NCBI GenBank assembly: GCA_038531315.1
Contig: JBCBBT010000081.1
Coordinates: forward strand, 1-11,090
Source: JAJFFW01 sp038531315
Lineage (GTDB): Bacteria > Pseudomonadota > Alphaproteobacteria > Caulobacterales > Parvularculaceae
Length of the DNA stretch: 11,090 nucleotides
Reading direction: 5' to 3'
Both the position numbers and the translations under genes were made by a program. The notes beneath the pieces were generated by a model that worked only from the letters and a program-made list of their open reading frames with translations, was not told the origin of the DNA and searched no databases. Of the stretch, positions 1-7,210 are shown in pieces. Numbering within the stretch: the stretch's first letter is position 1; the number at the start of each line of letters is the position of its first letter.

Positions 1-1
1 C

Positions 2-811
2 ATCGTGCGCGCCAAGAACCTCCACACTGTGTGCGAGGAGGCTGCTTGCCCCAATATCGGCGAGTGCTGGGATAAAAAGCACGCGACCATGATGATCATG
101 GGCGACACCTGCACGCGGGCCTGTGCGTTTTGCAATGTCAAAACCGGCCAGCCCTCCGCGCTCGATCCAAGCGAGCCCGATAACGTTGCGACGGCTGTTG
201 CGGAAATGGGGCTCAATCACGTCGTCATTACGTCGGTTGACCGCGACGACCTTGACGATGGCGGCGCGCGTCACTTTGCGCAGGTGATCAACGCTATTCG
301 CGAAAAAGCGCCCGAGGCGACAATCGAAATTTTGACGCCGGATTTTCTGCGCAAGGACGGGGCGGCCGAAATCGTTATCGACGCACGGCCTGACGTCTTC
401 AACCACAACCTCGAAACCGTGCCGCGGCTCTATCTTTCGATCAGGCCGGGCGCGCGATACTATCACTCGATGCGCCTGCTTGAGCGTGTGAAGGAGCGCG
501 ACCCGCAGATGTTCACCAAGTCCGGCATCATGGTCGGGCTTGGCGAGTCCCGCGAAGAGGTCATGCAGGTCATGGACGACATGCGCTCTGCGGGCGTTGA
601 TTTCATCACAATCGGTCAGTACCTGCAGCCGACGCGCCGGCACGCGCCGGTCGATCGCTTTGTAACGCCGGATGAGTTTCAGTCCTATGAAGCGCTTGCG
701 CGCGCCAAAGGTTTCCTGATGGTCTCCGCAAGCCCGCTCACCCGTTCATCCCATCATGCGGGCGAGGATTTTGCGCGCCTGAGAGCCGCGCGCGACGCGC
801 AGGGAAGGTGA
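2..811 (+). CDS. lipA: Lipoyl synthase, 5'-truncated by window edge
   Basis: Radical-SAM enzyme that inserts two sulfurs into protein-bound octanoyl groups to make lipoyl cofactor for pyruvate and 2-oxoglutarate dehydrogenases and the glycine cleavage system; cytoplasmic. Counting from the valine codon at position 5, the auxiliary-cluster cysteines are C10, C15 and C21 (CEEAACPNIGEC), and the radical-SAM cluster cysteines are C36, C40 and C43 (CTRACAFC). The C-terminal TRSS motif (246-249) carries the serine that ligates the auxiliary cluster; it is followed by His where many homologues have Tyr. The frame is open to the left edge. LipA is usually about 320 residues, so roughly 50 N-terminal residues lie outside the window, and the GTG at position 5 is internal rather than the start. 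It is followed after 7 bases by the GST gene and then by the RatA/Coq10 gene, so it is probably the first visible gene of an operon. Identity is near certain. Confidence 0.97.
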   Translation: MVRAKNLHTVCEEAACPNIGECWDKKHATMMIMGDTCTRACAFCNVKTGQPSALDPSEPDNVATAVAEMGLNHVVITSVDRDDLDDGGARHFAQVINAIREKAPEATIEILTPDFLRKDGAAEIVIDARPDVFNHNLETVPRLYLSIRPGARYYHSMRLLERVKERDPQMFTKSGIMVGLGESREEVMQVMDDMRSAGVDFITIGQYLQPTRRHAPVDRFVTPDEFQSYEALARAKGFLMVSASPLTRSSHHAGEDFARLRAARDAQGR

Positions 812-818
812 CCGCGCC

Positions 819-1505
819 ATGACACGCAAACTATACGATCTTTGTGCGGAAGACGCCGGCGTCCGGTTCAGTCCATTTTGCTGGATCGCCAAATTCGCGT
901 TACTTCATAAAGGGCTCGAGTTTGAAGCGCCGCCCTTGCGCTTTACGGAAAAGCAGAACTACCCCGATCCGGATTATGGCAAGCTCCCGATGCTGGAAGA
1001 TGGCGGCGCGCTGATTAAAGACAGCGCTGAAATCATCGCCTATCTCGAAAAGACGTATCCTGAAAAACCGTTCTTTCGGTCCGACGGCGAGCGCGCCATG
1101 CACCAGTTTCTGGGGGCCTTTCTGGGCGCTCACTTGTTCCCGTCGCTTGGCCCTTTGTTGTTTGCGCGGGTTCATGGCGCGATCAGCCCTGAAGATCAGG
1201 CGTATTTCCGGCAGACCCGCGAGGAACGGTTTGGCGTGACCCTTGAGGCGCTGGCCGCCAAGCCGGGGCTTCGGGACGGCGTCGAAGCTGCGCTCGCCAC
1301 GCTTGCCGCGCCGCTGAGCGAAAACCAATTCTACGGAGGCGCGGCGGCGAACCTGTCGGACTATCAGCTGGCGAGCATCTTAATGTGGCGCCGGTCTGTC
1401 GCCGGCGATGATCTTTACGAAACGCCCAAGCCGGTCGAAGCCTGGTTTGAGCGCATGCTTGACCTGTTTGACGGCTATGCCCGTTCGGCGCCGCGCGCAG
1501 TCTGA
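819..1505 (+). CDS. Glutathione S-transferase family protein, beta-etherase (LigE)-like
   Basis: Predicted cytoplasmic glutathione-dependent transferase or lyase of 228 residues, a normal GST length. The N-terminal thioredoxin-like domain (about 3-82) begins LYDL and has SPFCWIAKFALLHKGL at about 18-33, the signature seen in LigE/LigP beta-etherase-like and Ure2-like GSTs. KLPMLEDG (about 55-62) supplies the cis-proline that contacts glutathione, and DSAEIIAYLE (about 68-77) is the gamma-glutamyl-binding stretch. The remainder (about 90-225) is the all-helical C-terminal domain. The ATG is preceded by a purine-rich stretch (AGGGAAGG) about 10 bases upstream that overlaps the end of lipA. The gene sits 7 bases after lipA and 24 before the RatA/Coq10 gene, so co-transcription is likely. 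The natural substrate cannot be read from the sequence. Lignin ether cleavage is a family precedent only, and a general detoxification role is equally possible. Confidence 0.88.
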   Translation: MTRKLYDLCAEDAGVRFSPFCWIAKFALLHKGLEFEAPPLRFTEKQNYPDPDYGKLPMLEDGGALIKDSAEIIAYLEKTYPEKPFFRSDGERAMHQFLGAFLGAHLFPSLGPLLFARVHGAISPEDQAYFRQTREERFGVTLEALAAKPGLRDGVEAALATLAAPLSENQFYGGAAANLSDYQLASILMWRRSVAGDDLYETPKPVEAWFERMLDLFDGYARSAPRAV

Positions 1506-1529
1506 CAAACAAGACGTGACCGCGAAACC

Positions 1530-2003
1530 GTGACCACGAAAACCGTCCGCCGCGCCGTTCCCTATACGGCAGATCAGATGTATGCGCTCGTCGCCGACGT
1601 AGAGCGCTACCCGGATTTTTTACCTTATTGCCAGGCGCTGCGCGTCGTCCGCCGGCAGGGCGATCTGACCCGCGGCGCCATTACAGCCGACATGCTTGTC
1701 GCCTTCCGCCACTTCCGCGAAAAGTTTCGCAGCGATGTATCACTGGACGGTTCCCAACGCCTGATCGAGACGCGCTATGCCCACGGTCCCTTCAGAAGTC
1801 TTGAAAATTCCTGGCGGTTTATTCCCAATCCCGATGGCGGCTGTTTCGTCGATTTTCACATCGATTTCGAGTTTCGCGGTGTGATCTTGCAAACGACGGC
1901 GCGCGCCGTGTTCGAGCCCGCATTTTCAACCATCATGAACGCCTTTGAAGAACGCGCGGCGACGCTTTACGAAGTCGCAACAGCGCAAGAGCCCGTCACC
2001 TGA
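1530..2003 (+). CDS. RatA/Coq10-family START-domain protein
   Basis: A 157-residue protein of the polyketide-cyclase/START superfamily, a single-domain fold around a hydrophobic cavity. The segments PYTADQMYALVADVERYP (about 11-28), FLPYCQALRV, FREKFRSDV (about 62-70), GPFRSLENSWRF (about 86-97) and the C-terminal AFEERAATLY (about 138-147) are typical of the family. Eukaryotic Coq10 and its alphaproteobacterial homologues bind ubiquinone and support respiration. E. coli RatA was described as an inhibitor of 70S ribosome formation, so databases often call these proteins RatA toxins. In a lipA-linked alphaproteobacterial gene the quinone-chaperone role seems likelier to me; this is inference. 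The start is GTG at 1530, which places the conserved PYT motif at the usual distance from the N-terminus, but there is no strong Shine-Dalgarno sequence before it. No antitoxin gene is adjacent. It ends 37 bases from the convergent alkaline phosphatase gene. Confidence 0.88.
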   Translation: MTTKTVRRAVPYTADQMYALVADVERYPDFLPYCQALRVVRRQGDLTRGAITADMLVAFRHFREKFRSDVSLDGSQRLIETRYAHGPFRSLENSWRFIPNPDGGCFVDFHIDFEFRGVILQTTARAVFEPAFSTIMNAFEERAATLYEVATAQEPVT

Positions 2004-2013
2004 GCGGCCAGCG

Positions 2014-2043
2014 AAAAAAAGCAGTACCCTGATTGCTATTTTA
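2014..2043. terminator. Possible bidirectional terminator between convergent genes
   Basis: A run of seven A (2014-2020) and an ATTTT stretch (2038-2042) flank a small hairpin, AGCA (2020-2023) with TGCT (2034-2037). After one mismatch the A and T tracts can extend the pairing. This arrangement between two convergent genes suits termination on both strands. The core stem is only 4 bp and the element overlaps the alkaline phosphatase stop codon, so the call is tentative. Confidence 0.4.
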
Positions 2044-3642
2044 TTCGCGGCGGTCGGCGCGTCTTCTGAGATCAAGCGCAGCGTCGATCACATGAAAGAT
2101 ATAGTTTTGTTCAACCGTGCCGTCGAACAGATAAGCGTGCGGTCCGTCTGCATAGATTGTGACGTCCTGTCCGCCATGGCTTTCAGAGCGCGCGGGGATA
2201 ATCGCCTGTTGTTTAAAATCAAGGTCGGCGACCGCATCCGGCGTCAGGGCCGGGCGGCCCCCTCCGCCGGCGCTATCCTCATCGGCGAAGGGCGAGCCCG
2301 GACCATTAGCGTAGCCAAGCGTCGTGTAGGGTTTGCCGTCGCCGGCGAGGACGGCGCCGTCGTCATTCGTCGGCGCATCTTCGTAAAGCGTGTCGGCGAG
2401 CCCCAGAATGTCGTTTCCTTTGGTCGGGTAGCCTGCAAAAGTCAGGGTGTGGCCGTGATCAGCGGTTGCGATGATCAACGTATCGCGGCTTTTAGTCATG
2501 GTGCGTGCGATCTCAACGGCTTGTGCAAACGCCTGCGCATCCTTCAAGGCGCGCGCCGCATTGCCGGCGTGATGGGCGTGATCGACCCTGCCAGCCTCAA
2601 CAACAAGCAGGTAGCCGGCTTTGTCCTTCGACAGGATTTTGATCGCCGCTTCGGTCATTTCCGCAAGCGACGGCTCGCCGCCGGCGTCTGACGGGCGGTC
2701 CGCTTCATATTCCATGTGCGAACGTTCAAACAGACCCAGGACACGCGGCGCCGCGTCAAGGTCGAGCCGATCAAAGCTCTCCTTGTCGAAGACCACGCGG
2801 TGATTGTTCGACTTTGCGGTCCACTCTTCCGCAAGATTGCGTCCGTCCGGCCGTCCGCCGGTGCGCCCTTCGTCTTCGGGATCCGCCATGGCGGTGGGCA
2901 AGAAGTTGGCGCGGCCGCCGCCCATCGCCACATCGATGCCGTCGCCGTAAGGGAATTCAATCAATTGACGCGCGATATCGATACAGCCGGCCGCGCGGTC
3001 TTCCTCGGACATCAAGCGGTCGGCTTCCCACTCGCGGTCCGCCGCATGCGCGAACACCGCCGCGGGGGTCGCGTGGGTGAGGCGCGCCGTCGAAATGACG
3101 CCGGTCGCCATGCCCGCCTGTTCGGCCAGCTCGCCTATTGTCGGCGCAACGGCTGCGAGGCCCGACGCACAGTCGCCCCGCACGACGGCGTCAGTGACCG
3201 ACAGGACGCCCGATTTCGTTTTAACGCCGGTCGCCATGGCGCTCATCGTGCCGGCGCTATCCGGCGTTTGCGCATCGGTCGTATAGGTTTTGGCCATCGC
3301 CAGGTGAGGGAAGCGTTCAAAGGAGAGCAGGTTTTCCTCGCCGTCCTCGCCGCGTGATTGACCATCAAAGATTCGCGCTGCAGCGACAGTGGTCGGATCC
3401 ATGCCGTCCGCAACAAACAAAATGACGTTCCTTGCTTTGCGCGTGTTGGGCTTGATCGCCATGCGCGCCGCCAGTGCGGCCTGTCCTGCGTCAAACCAGG
3501 GGTCGCTAAAGGCTTTTTTGTCAGCGCGCTGGTTGCCGGCCTCTGCAACCGGACCGCGCGCGCCGTCGGGCTGATTGGCGGCGCATGCCGATTGCAGGAG
3601 AAGGCCGCCGACGGCTGTCGTCACTATGAGAATCCGGTGCAT
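2041..3642 (-). CDS. Exported alkaline phosphatase (PhoA superfamily), probable lipoprotein
   Basis: Metal-dependent phosphomonoesterase that releases phosphate from organic esters outside the inner membrane. The frame is open further upstream, but the ATG at 3642 (533 residues) is preferred: it has AAGGGG 8-10 bases upstream and begins an export signal (MHRILIVTTAVGGLLLQSAC). Cys20 may be lipidated, although Gln at -3 is unusual for a lipobox. The catalytic set is complete: D79, nucleophile S129 (PDSAGT), T192, E349, D354, H358, D395-H396 and H489 (SHGGQD). Where E. coli PhoA has D153 and K328, this protein has H190 (THATPAA) and H355 (GRVDHAHHAG), as in animal and several marine bacterial enzymes. 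Later segments GYANGPG, FKQQA, SHGGQDV and EQNYI also resemble the animal type. A small lipoprotein gene lies 243 bases upstream on the same strand. I found no canonical Pho box, so phosphate control is not shown. Confidence 0.95.
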   Translation of the reverse strand: MHRILIVTTAVGGLLLQSACAANQPDGARGPVAEAGNQRADKKAFSDPWFDAGQAALAARMAIKPNTRKARNVILFVADGMDPTTVAAARIFDGQSRGEDGEENLLSFERFPHLAMAKTYTTDAQTPDSAGTMSAMATGVKTKSGVLSVTDAVVRGDCASGLAAVAPTIGELAEQAGMATGVISTARLTHATPAAVFAHAADREWEADRLMSEEDRAAGCIDIARQLIEFPYGDGIDVAMGGGRANFLPTAMADPEDEGRTGGRPDGRNLAEEWTAKSNNHRVVFDKESFDRLDLDAAPRVLGLFERSHMEYEADRPSDAGGEPSLAEMTEAAIKILSKDKAGYLLVVEAGRVDHAHHAGNAARALKDAQAFAQAVEIARTMTKSRDTLIIATADHGHTLTFAGYPTKGNDILGLADTLYEDAPTNDDGAVLAGDGKPYTTLGYANGPGSPFADEDSAGGGGRPALTPDAVADLDFKQQAIIPARSESHGGQDVTIYADGPHAYLFDGTVEQNYIFHVIDAALDLRRRADRRE

Positions 3643-3885
3643 CAAGAATAATCCCCTTATCTGGCCAGCGTCGCGCGAGTGCTGAGCCTTGTTGAGCGTG
3701 TCCGGTTTACGCGGCCCACCCCGGTCTGACGTCACTTTCGGTCGGTGATAACGATACTTTGTGACGGTTTTCGCCGCTCGCCAATAATGAAACGCCATGG
3801 ACGGCGATGAACAAAACAGCATTCGCGCCGCGGCCTCAACATGAAATTCACTTTGCGAACGGGGCGGGGCCGGCGGCGCCCGCCG

Positions 3886-4095
3886 TTAATTGTCGTCGTC
3901 TTCCCCGCGCTCGTCGATGATCGGTTTGGTCGTCGGATCGCCGTCATAGGCTTCTTCAAGCGGGTCGAATTTGCCGTCTTTTTCACTGATCTCGTCAGCC
4001 ACGACGGCCCCGGCGGCGACGCCTGCCGCCAGGACGCATCCTTGCAGGCTCAGCGGCGTTGCGATCAGACAGATCGTCAAAAGGAACTTTCTCAT
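3886..4095 (-). CDS. Small acidic lipoprotein of unknown function
   Basis: A 69-residue predicted lipoprotein that I cannot assign to a named family. It has a basic start (MRK), a hydrophobic stretch (4-17) and a consensus lipobox LQGC with Cys20. The mature N-terminus is small and hydrophobic (VLAAGVAAGAVVADE), followed by EISEKDGKFDPLEEAYDGD and an acidic tail ending EDDDN. No other domain is visible. It should be secreted and lipid-anchored, leaving about 50 residues in the periplasm. Translation support is strong: AAGGAGG sits 5 bases before the ATG. It reads in the same direction as the downstream alkaline phosphatase but 243 bases away, so co-transcription is uncertain. It diverges from the acylase gene across a 205-base region. 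The signal peptide, lipobox and ribosome binding site together make it a real gene; its role is unknown. Confidence 0.8.
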   Translation of the reverse strand: MRKFLLTICLIATPLSLQGCVLAAGVAAGAVVADEISEKDGKFDPLEEAYDGDPTTKPIIDERGEDDDN

Positions 4096-4234
4096 CGTGC
4101 CCTCCTTCAGGGTATTGTGTGCGGCGCAAAATCGAAAATATCGCCAATCACACGCGCGCGCGAGTTAATTTGCGCAAGGAAATCGTGTCCCGTGAAGGCC
4201 CAGTCGCAGGCCCGGCGCCCGGGTGCAAAATCGG

Positions 4235-4249
4235 GATGCGCGGCGCATC
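4235..4249. promoter_or_regulatory. Perfect inverted repeat, possible operator in divergent promoter region
   Basis: GATGCGC-G-GCGCATC is a perfect 7-bp inverted repeat around one central base. It lies 51 bases upstream of the acylase ATG and about 140 bases upstream of the divergent lipoprotein gene. It is directly followed by a second palindrome, GCATGC. A dimeric regulator could bind here. No -35/-10 pair could be assigned with confidence. Confidence 0.35.
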
Positions 4250-4300
4250 GCATGCGTGTAGCCTGAGCGGGCAAGACCGAGACAAGAGAAGGGACGAAAT

Positions 4301-6475
4301 ATGCGGCGTTGGGGAACGATCATTGGCGGCACGATGTTCATTCTCGCCGTCGCCGGTTTCTTCTGGCTATGGACGCCGTCGCCCACGCCATTCGACCGAT
4401 CCGCCGCACGCGAGGCGGGCGCGGCCTATGAGGCGCGCCTCATCCGCGACCGATACGGCGTGCCGCATATTTATGCTGAACGCGATGCAGACGTCGCATT
4501 CGGGCTCGCCTATGCACACGCCGAAGACGACTGGCCGACCATGAAAGAGGTCCTGCTGTTCTCCCGCGGCGCCCTTGCGCAAAGCATTGGCCCGGACGGC
4601 GCGATCACTGATTTTCTCGTTGGCGCTCTGGGCGCGCGCGCCGCCATTGAGGAACACTATGAGACAGCCCTTCCAGCTGACGTGCGCGCCATCGTCGAGG
4701 GGTATGCGGCGGGCCTCAATTATTGGTGCGCCGAGAAAAAGTCGCGCTGCGCCGCCGCCGCGCCCATTCACCCGCACGACATTGTCGCAGGATTTGCGAC
4801 GCGTACGCCGTTTTTTTACGGCCTCGATGATGAACTCAAAAAGCTGTTTGAAGGGGATCCGGACGCTCAGGCGCAGGGCGAGGCGGCGCGCGCAGCGTTT
4901 TTGAATTTGCCGCCCGGCGCTGAGTTGGGGTCAAACGCCATGGCCGTCGCGCCGTCGCGGTCCGCCGACGGCCATACCCGCCTGATGGTCAATTCGCACC
5001 AGCCATACACCGGTCCTGTTGCGTGGTATGAAGCCCGCGTCAAATCGGAAGAGGGCTGGGATATGATTGGCGGCCTGTTCCCGGGTGCGCCGCTCATTCT
5101 TCACGGCGCCGGGCCGCGCCTTGGCTGGGCGTTCACGGTGAACAAGCCCGATCTTGTCGACATCTATAAGCTGGAGACCGATCGCGCAAAGAATCCGAAG
5201 CGCTATCGCTTTGACGGCGACTGGCGGCCGCTTGAAAAAACCGATGTCACATTTCGCGTCAAACTGTTTGGTCCTTTCAGCCTGCCGGTGCGGCGACGCG
5301 CATGGCGGTCCGTACACGGTCCGGTTCTCAAAACGCCGTCCGGGTTTTATGCTGTCGCTTTTGCAGGAGATCGCGATATCCGCGCGGTGGCGCAGTGGTT
5401 CGCCATGAACAAAGCCCGCTCGTTTGATGACTGGCGGGCGGCCATGGCGATGCAGGCGATACCGAGTTTTCACGTTCTCTATGGCGATCGCGAGGGCAAT
5501 ATCGGTTATTTTTACAACGCCGCGATCCCCGATCGGACGCCGGAACAGGACTGGCGCGTCACCGCTGAGGGCGCCAGAAGCGATCTTGTCTGGAACGGCG
5601 TTCGCGCCTTTGGCGCCGCGCCGCAGATCATCAATCCACAAAGCGGTTACGTCGTAAACGCCAACAATGGCCCCTTCGAAGCCTCCGCGCCGCAGGACAC
5701 GCCGGACCCGGATGACTTTGCCCCGCACCTTGGCGTTGACCGAAAGTCTACTAATCGCGGGTTACGCATAACTGCGCTTTTTGGCGACGATGCATCGATT
5801 ACTGAGGAAGAGTTTCTGGCGTACAAAATGGACAATCGGTACGCGCCGAATTCGCGCCTGATGCGCTACATCGCGTCGGCGCTCGCAAATCCCGACATCG
5901 AGGGCGATCCGTCTCTGGAGGCGGCGCGCGCCTTGCTCGCCGGTTGGGACGGCGCAACCGATACGGCCTCGCCTGCCGCTGGTCTCGCGATACGCTTCGG
6001 TCAGCTTGGTCTCGGGATTTTGCTGAATGGCGAGAATGCGCAAGTCGGCGATCCCCACGACGCGTTGCGGCAGGCTGTGCGTGAGTTTGAAGCAGGTTTT
6101 GGCCGGATTGATCCTGAATGGGGCGCTGTTAATCGCTTGAAACGCGGCGTCGTCGACTTGCCGCTTAATGGCGCACCCGATGTTTTGCGGGCCGTTTATG
6201 CGCTCGATAATCCGGAAGACGGCGCCTATACCGGTTATGCCGGAGACACTTATATTCTTTACGCGGATTGGGCGCGGGATGGTGAGGTCAGCATCGAAAC
6301 CATTCACCAGTTTGGCGCCGCAACCGTCGATGCGTCGTCGCCGCATTATGCCGATCAGGCCCCGATATTTGCGCAAGAAGCCTTCCGCACGCCGCCCATG
6401 GCTCTTGATGATCTGATTGCGGAGGCGACGACTGACAAGCGCATCGGCGGACGTTTTCAGGAACCCGCCGGCTAG
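4301..6475 (+). CDS. Penicillin acylase family Ntn hydrolase (PvdQ/aculeacin-acylase-like)
   Basis: A 724-residue amide hydrolase made as a precursor that cleaves itself into alpha and beta chains. The ATG has AGAAGGGA about 6 bases upstream. Residues 7-24 form one hydrophobic segment with no obvious cleavage site, so it is either a signal peptide or a membrane anchor, and the enzyme acts in the periplasm. The alpha chain has RDRYGVPHIYA (49-59) and GLAYAHAEDDW (68-78). Autoproteolysis is predicted at G210-S211 (ELGSNAMAV), with Ser211 as nucleophile. The beta chain continues with NSHQPY (231-236), TVNKPD (279-284) and SGYVVNANNGPF (448-459), the asparagine-rich oxyanion segment. SNAMAV, the NxHxP element and the beta-chain layout resemble acyl-homoserine-lactone and lipopeptide acylases such as PvdQ and aculeacin acylase more than penicillin G acylase. 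A quorum-quenching or lipopeptide substrate is therefore plausible but unproven. It ends 9 bases from the convergent radC stop. Confidence 0.92.
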   Translation: MRRWGTIIGGTMFILAVAGFFWLWTPSPTPFDRSAAREAGAAYEARLIRDRYGVPHIYAERDADVAFGLAYAHAEDDWPTMKEVLLFSRGALAQSIGPDGAITDFLVGALGARAAIEEHYETALPADVRAIVEGYAAGLNYWCAEKKSRCAAAAPIHPHDIVAGFATRTPFFYGLDDELKKLFEGDPDAQAQGEAARAAFLNLPPGAELGSNAMAVAPSRSADGHTRLMVNSHQPYTGPVAWYEARVKSEEGWDMIGGLFPGAPLILHGAGPRLGWAFTVNKPDLVDIYKLETDRAKNPKRYRFDGDWRPLEKTDVTFRVKLFGPFSLPVRRRAWRSVHGPVLKTPSGFYAVAFAGDRDIRAVAQWFAMNKARSFDDWRAAMAMQAIPSFHVLYGDREGNIGYFYNAAIPDRTPEQDWRVTAEGARSDLVWNGVRAFGAAPQIINPQSGYVVNANNGPFEASAPQDTPDPDDFAPHLGVDRKSTNRGLRITALFGDDASITEEEFLAYKMDNRYAPNSRLMRYIASALANPDIEGDPSLEAARALLAGWDGATDTASPAAGLAIRFGQLGLGILLNGENAQVGDPHDALRQAVREFEAGFGRIDPEWGAVNRLKRGVVDLPLNGAPDVLRAVYALDNPEDGAYTGYAGDTYILYADWARDGEVSIETIHQFGAATVDASSPHYADQAPIFAQEAFRTPPMALDDLIAEATTDKRIGGRFQEPAG

Positions 6476-6484
6476 GGTGCAGCG

Positions 6485-7204
6485 CTACAGAAGACCGAGG
6501 CTTTTAAAACTGACTTCGCTCGCGTGGCCTACCACGATGTGATCATGGACACGGATTGAAAGCGCTTTCGCGGCGGCGACGATCTGGTTGGTCATCTCAA
6601 TGTCGGCGCGCGACGGCGTGGGGTCGCCTGACGGGTGATTATGGACCAGGATGATCGCGGATGCGCCCAATTCGAGGGCGCGCTTGACGACCTCCCGCGG
6701 GTAGACGGGCGTGTGGTCAATGGTGCCGCGTTGCTGGACTTCGTCAGCAATAAGAATATTCTTCTTGTCCAGGAAGAGTATCCGAAAGAGTTCGATTTTT
6801 TCATCGGCCTGCGCAGCCCGGCAATAGGCGACAAGCGCCTCCCATGAGGAGATGACCGATCGGTTCAAAACCCGCTCTTGTGAGAGCTTTACGGCCGCCG
6901 ACTGAATAATTTTCAATTCTGTCGCAACTCCTTCGGAGACGCCCTTGACTTCCGTCAGGCGGTCGATCGGCGCAGCAATCACTTCTGCAAAGCCGCCGAA
7001 TTTTTTGATCAGTTCTTTCGCCAGCGGTTTTACGTCCCGGCGCGGGATGGCGCGAAACAGCACCAATTCCATGAGTTCATAATCATGAAGACTGTCGGCG
7101 CCGGCTTTGCGGAACCGCGCGCGTAGCCTGTCACGGTGGCCGCGCGCGTGATGTTCCGGCCGCGCGTCCGCATCAGGCAGGAGATCGGATGGCCCATCCC
7201 TCAC
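6485..7204 (-). CDS. radC: RadC-family JAB/JAMM-domain protein
   Basis: A 239-residue RadC-like protein. An N-terminal helix-hairpin-helix region (about 22-110, with LTEVKGVSEGVA) precedes a JAB/JAMM metalloprotease-like domain (about 118-239). The zinc-binding signature is complete: H188, H190, S198 and D201 (HNHPSGDPTPSRAD), with VYPREV (167-172) before it. RadC was once thought to act in DNA repair, but that assignment was withdrawn for E. coli and the molecular role is unsettled. It is the last gene of a leftward sfsA-map-radC string. Its first codon is GTG at 7204, only 6 bases after the map stop, and no clear Shine-Dalgarno sequence precedes it, so translation is probably coupled to map. 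Family assignment is secure, function is not. Confidence 0.95.
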   Translation of the reverse strand: MRDGPSDLLPDADARPEHHARGHRDRLRARFRKAGADSLHDYELMELVLFRAIPRRDVKPLAKELIKKFGGFAEVIAAPIDRLTEVKGVSEGVATELKIIQSAAVKLSQERVLNRSVISSWEALVAYCRAAQADEKIELFRILFLDKKNILIADEVQQRGTIDHTPVYPREVVKRALELGASAIILVHNHPSGDPTPSRADIEMTNQIVAAAKALSIRVHDHIVVGHASEVSFKSLGLL

Positions 7205-7210
7205 GGGCGG

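Noticed and set aside
900..1512. Minus-strand open frames opposite the GST gene
   Set aside because: Arginine-rich shadows of a clearly coding plus strand.
1530..2003. RatA toxin of a toxin-antitoxin pair
   Set aside because: No antitoxin gene is adjacent (neighbours are a GST and a convergent phosphatase), and lipA linkage favours the Coq10-like housekeeping role.
2716..3357. A 213-residue plus-strand open frame opposite the alkaline phosphatase gene
   Set aside because: It is arginine-rich, low-complexity translation with no domain. The opposite frame has a complete catalytic set.
3745..3767. Possible Pho box upstream of the alkaline phosphatase
   Set aside because: Only one CTGTCAT-like half site (CCGTCAC) is present. 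The second half is missing at the required 11-base spacing.
3643..3822. Upstream 60-codon extension of the alkaline phosphatase frame to 3822
   Set aside because: The extension is basic and featureless, whereas ATG 3642 has a good ribosome binding site and immediately begins a signal peptide.
4149..4162. Alternating CACACGCGCGCGCG tract as a Z-DNA or regulatory element
   Set aside because: Short, and expected in GC-rich alphaproteobacterial DNA where CGCG runs are frequent.
4931..6376. Two long minus-strand open frames (4931-5728 and 5762-6376) opposite the acylase gene
   Set aside because: They lie wholly inside the well-supported acylase gene, show no recognisable motifs, and are what high-GC codon use produces on the opposite strand.
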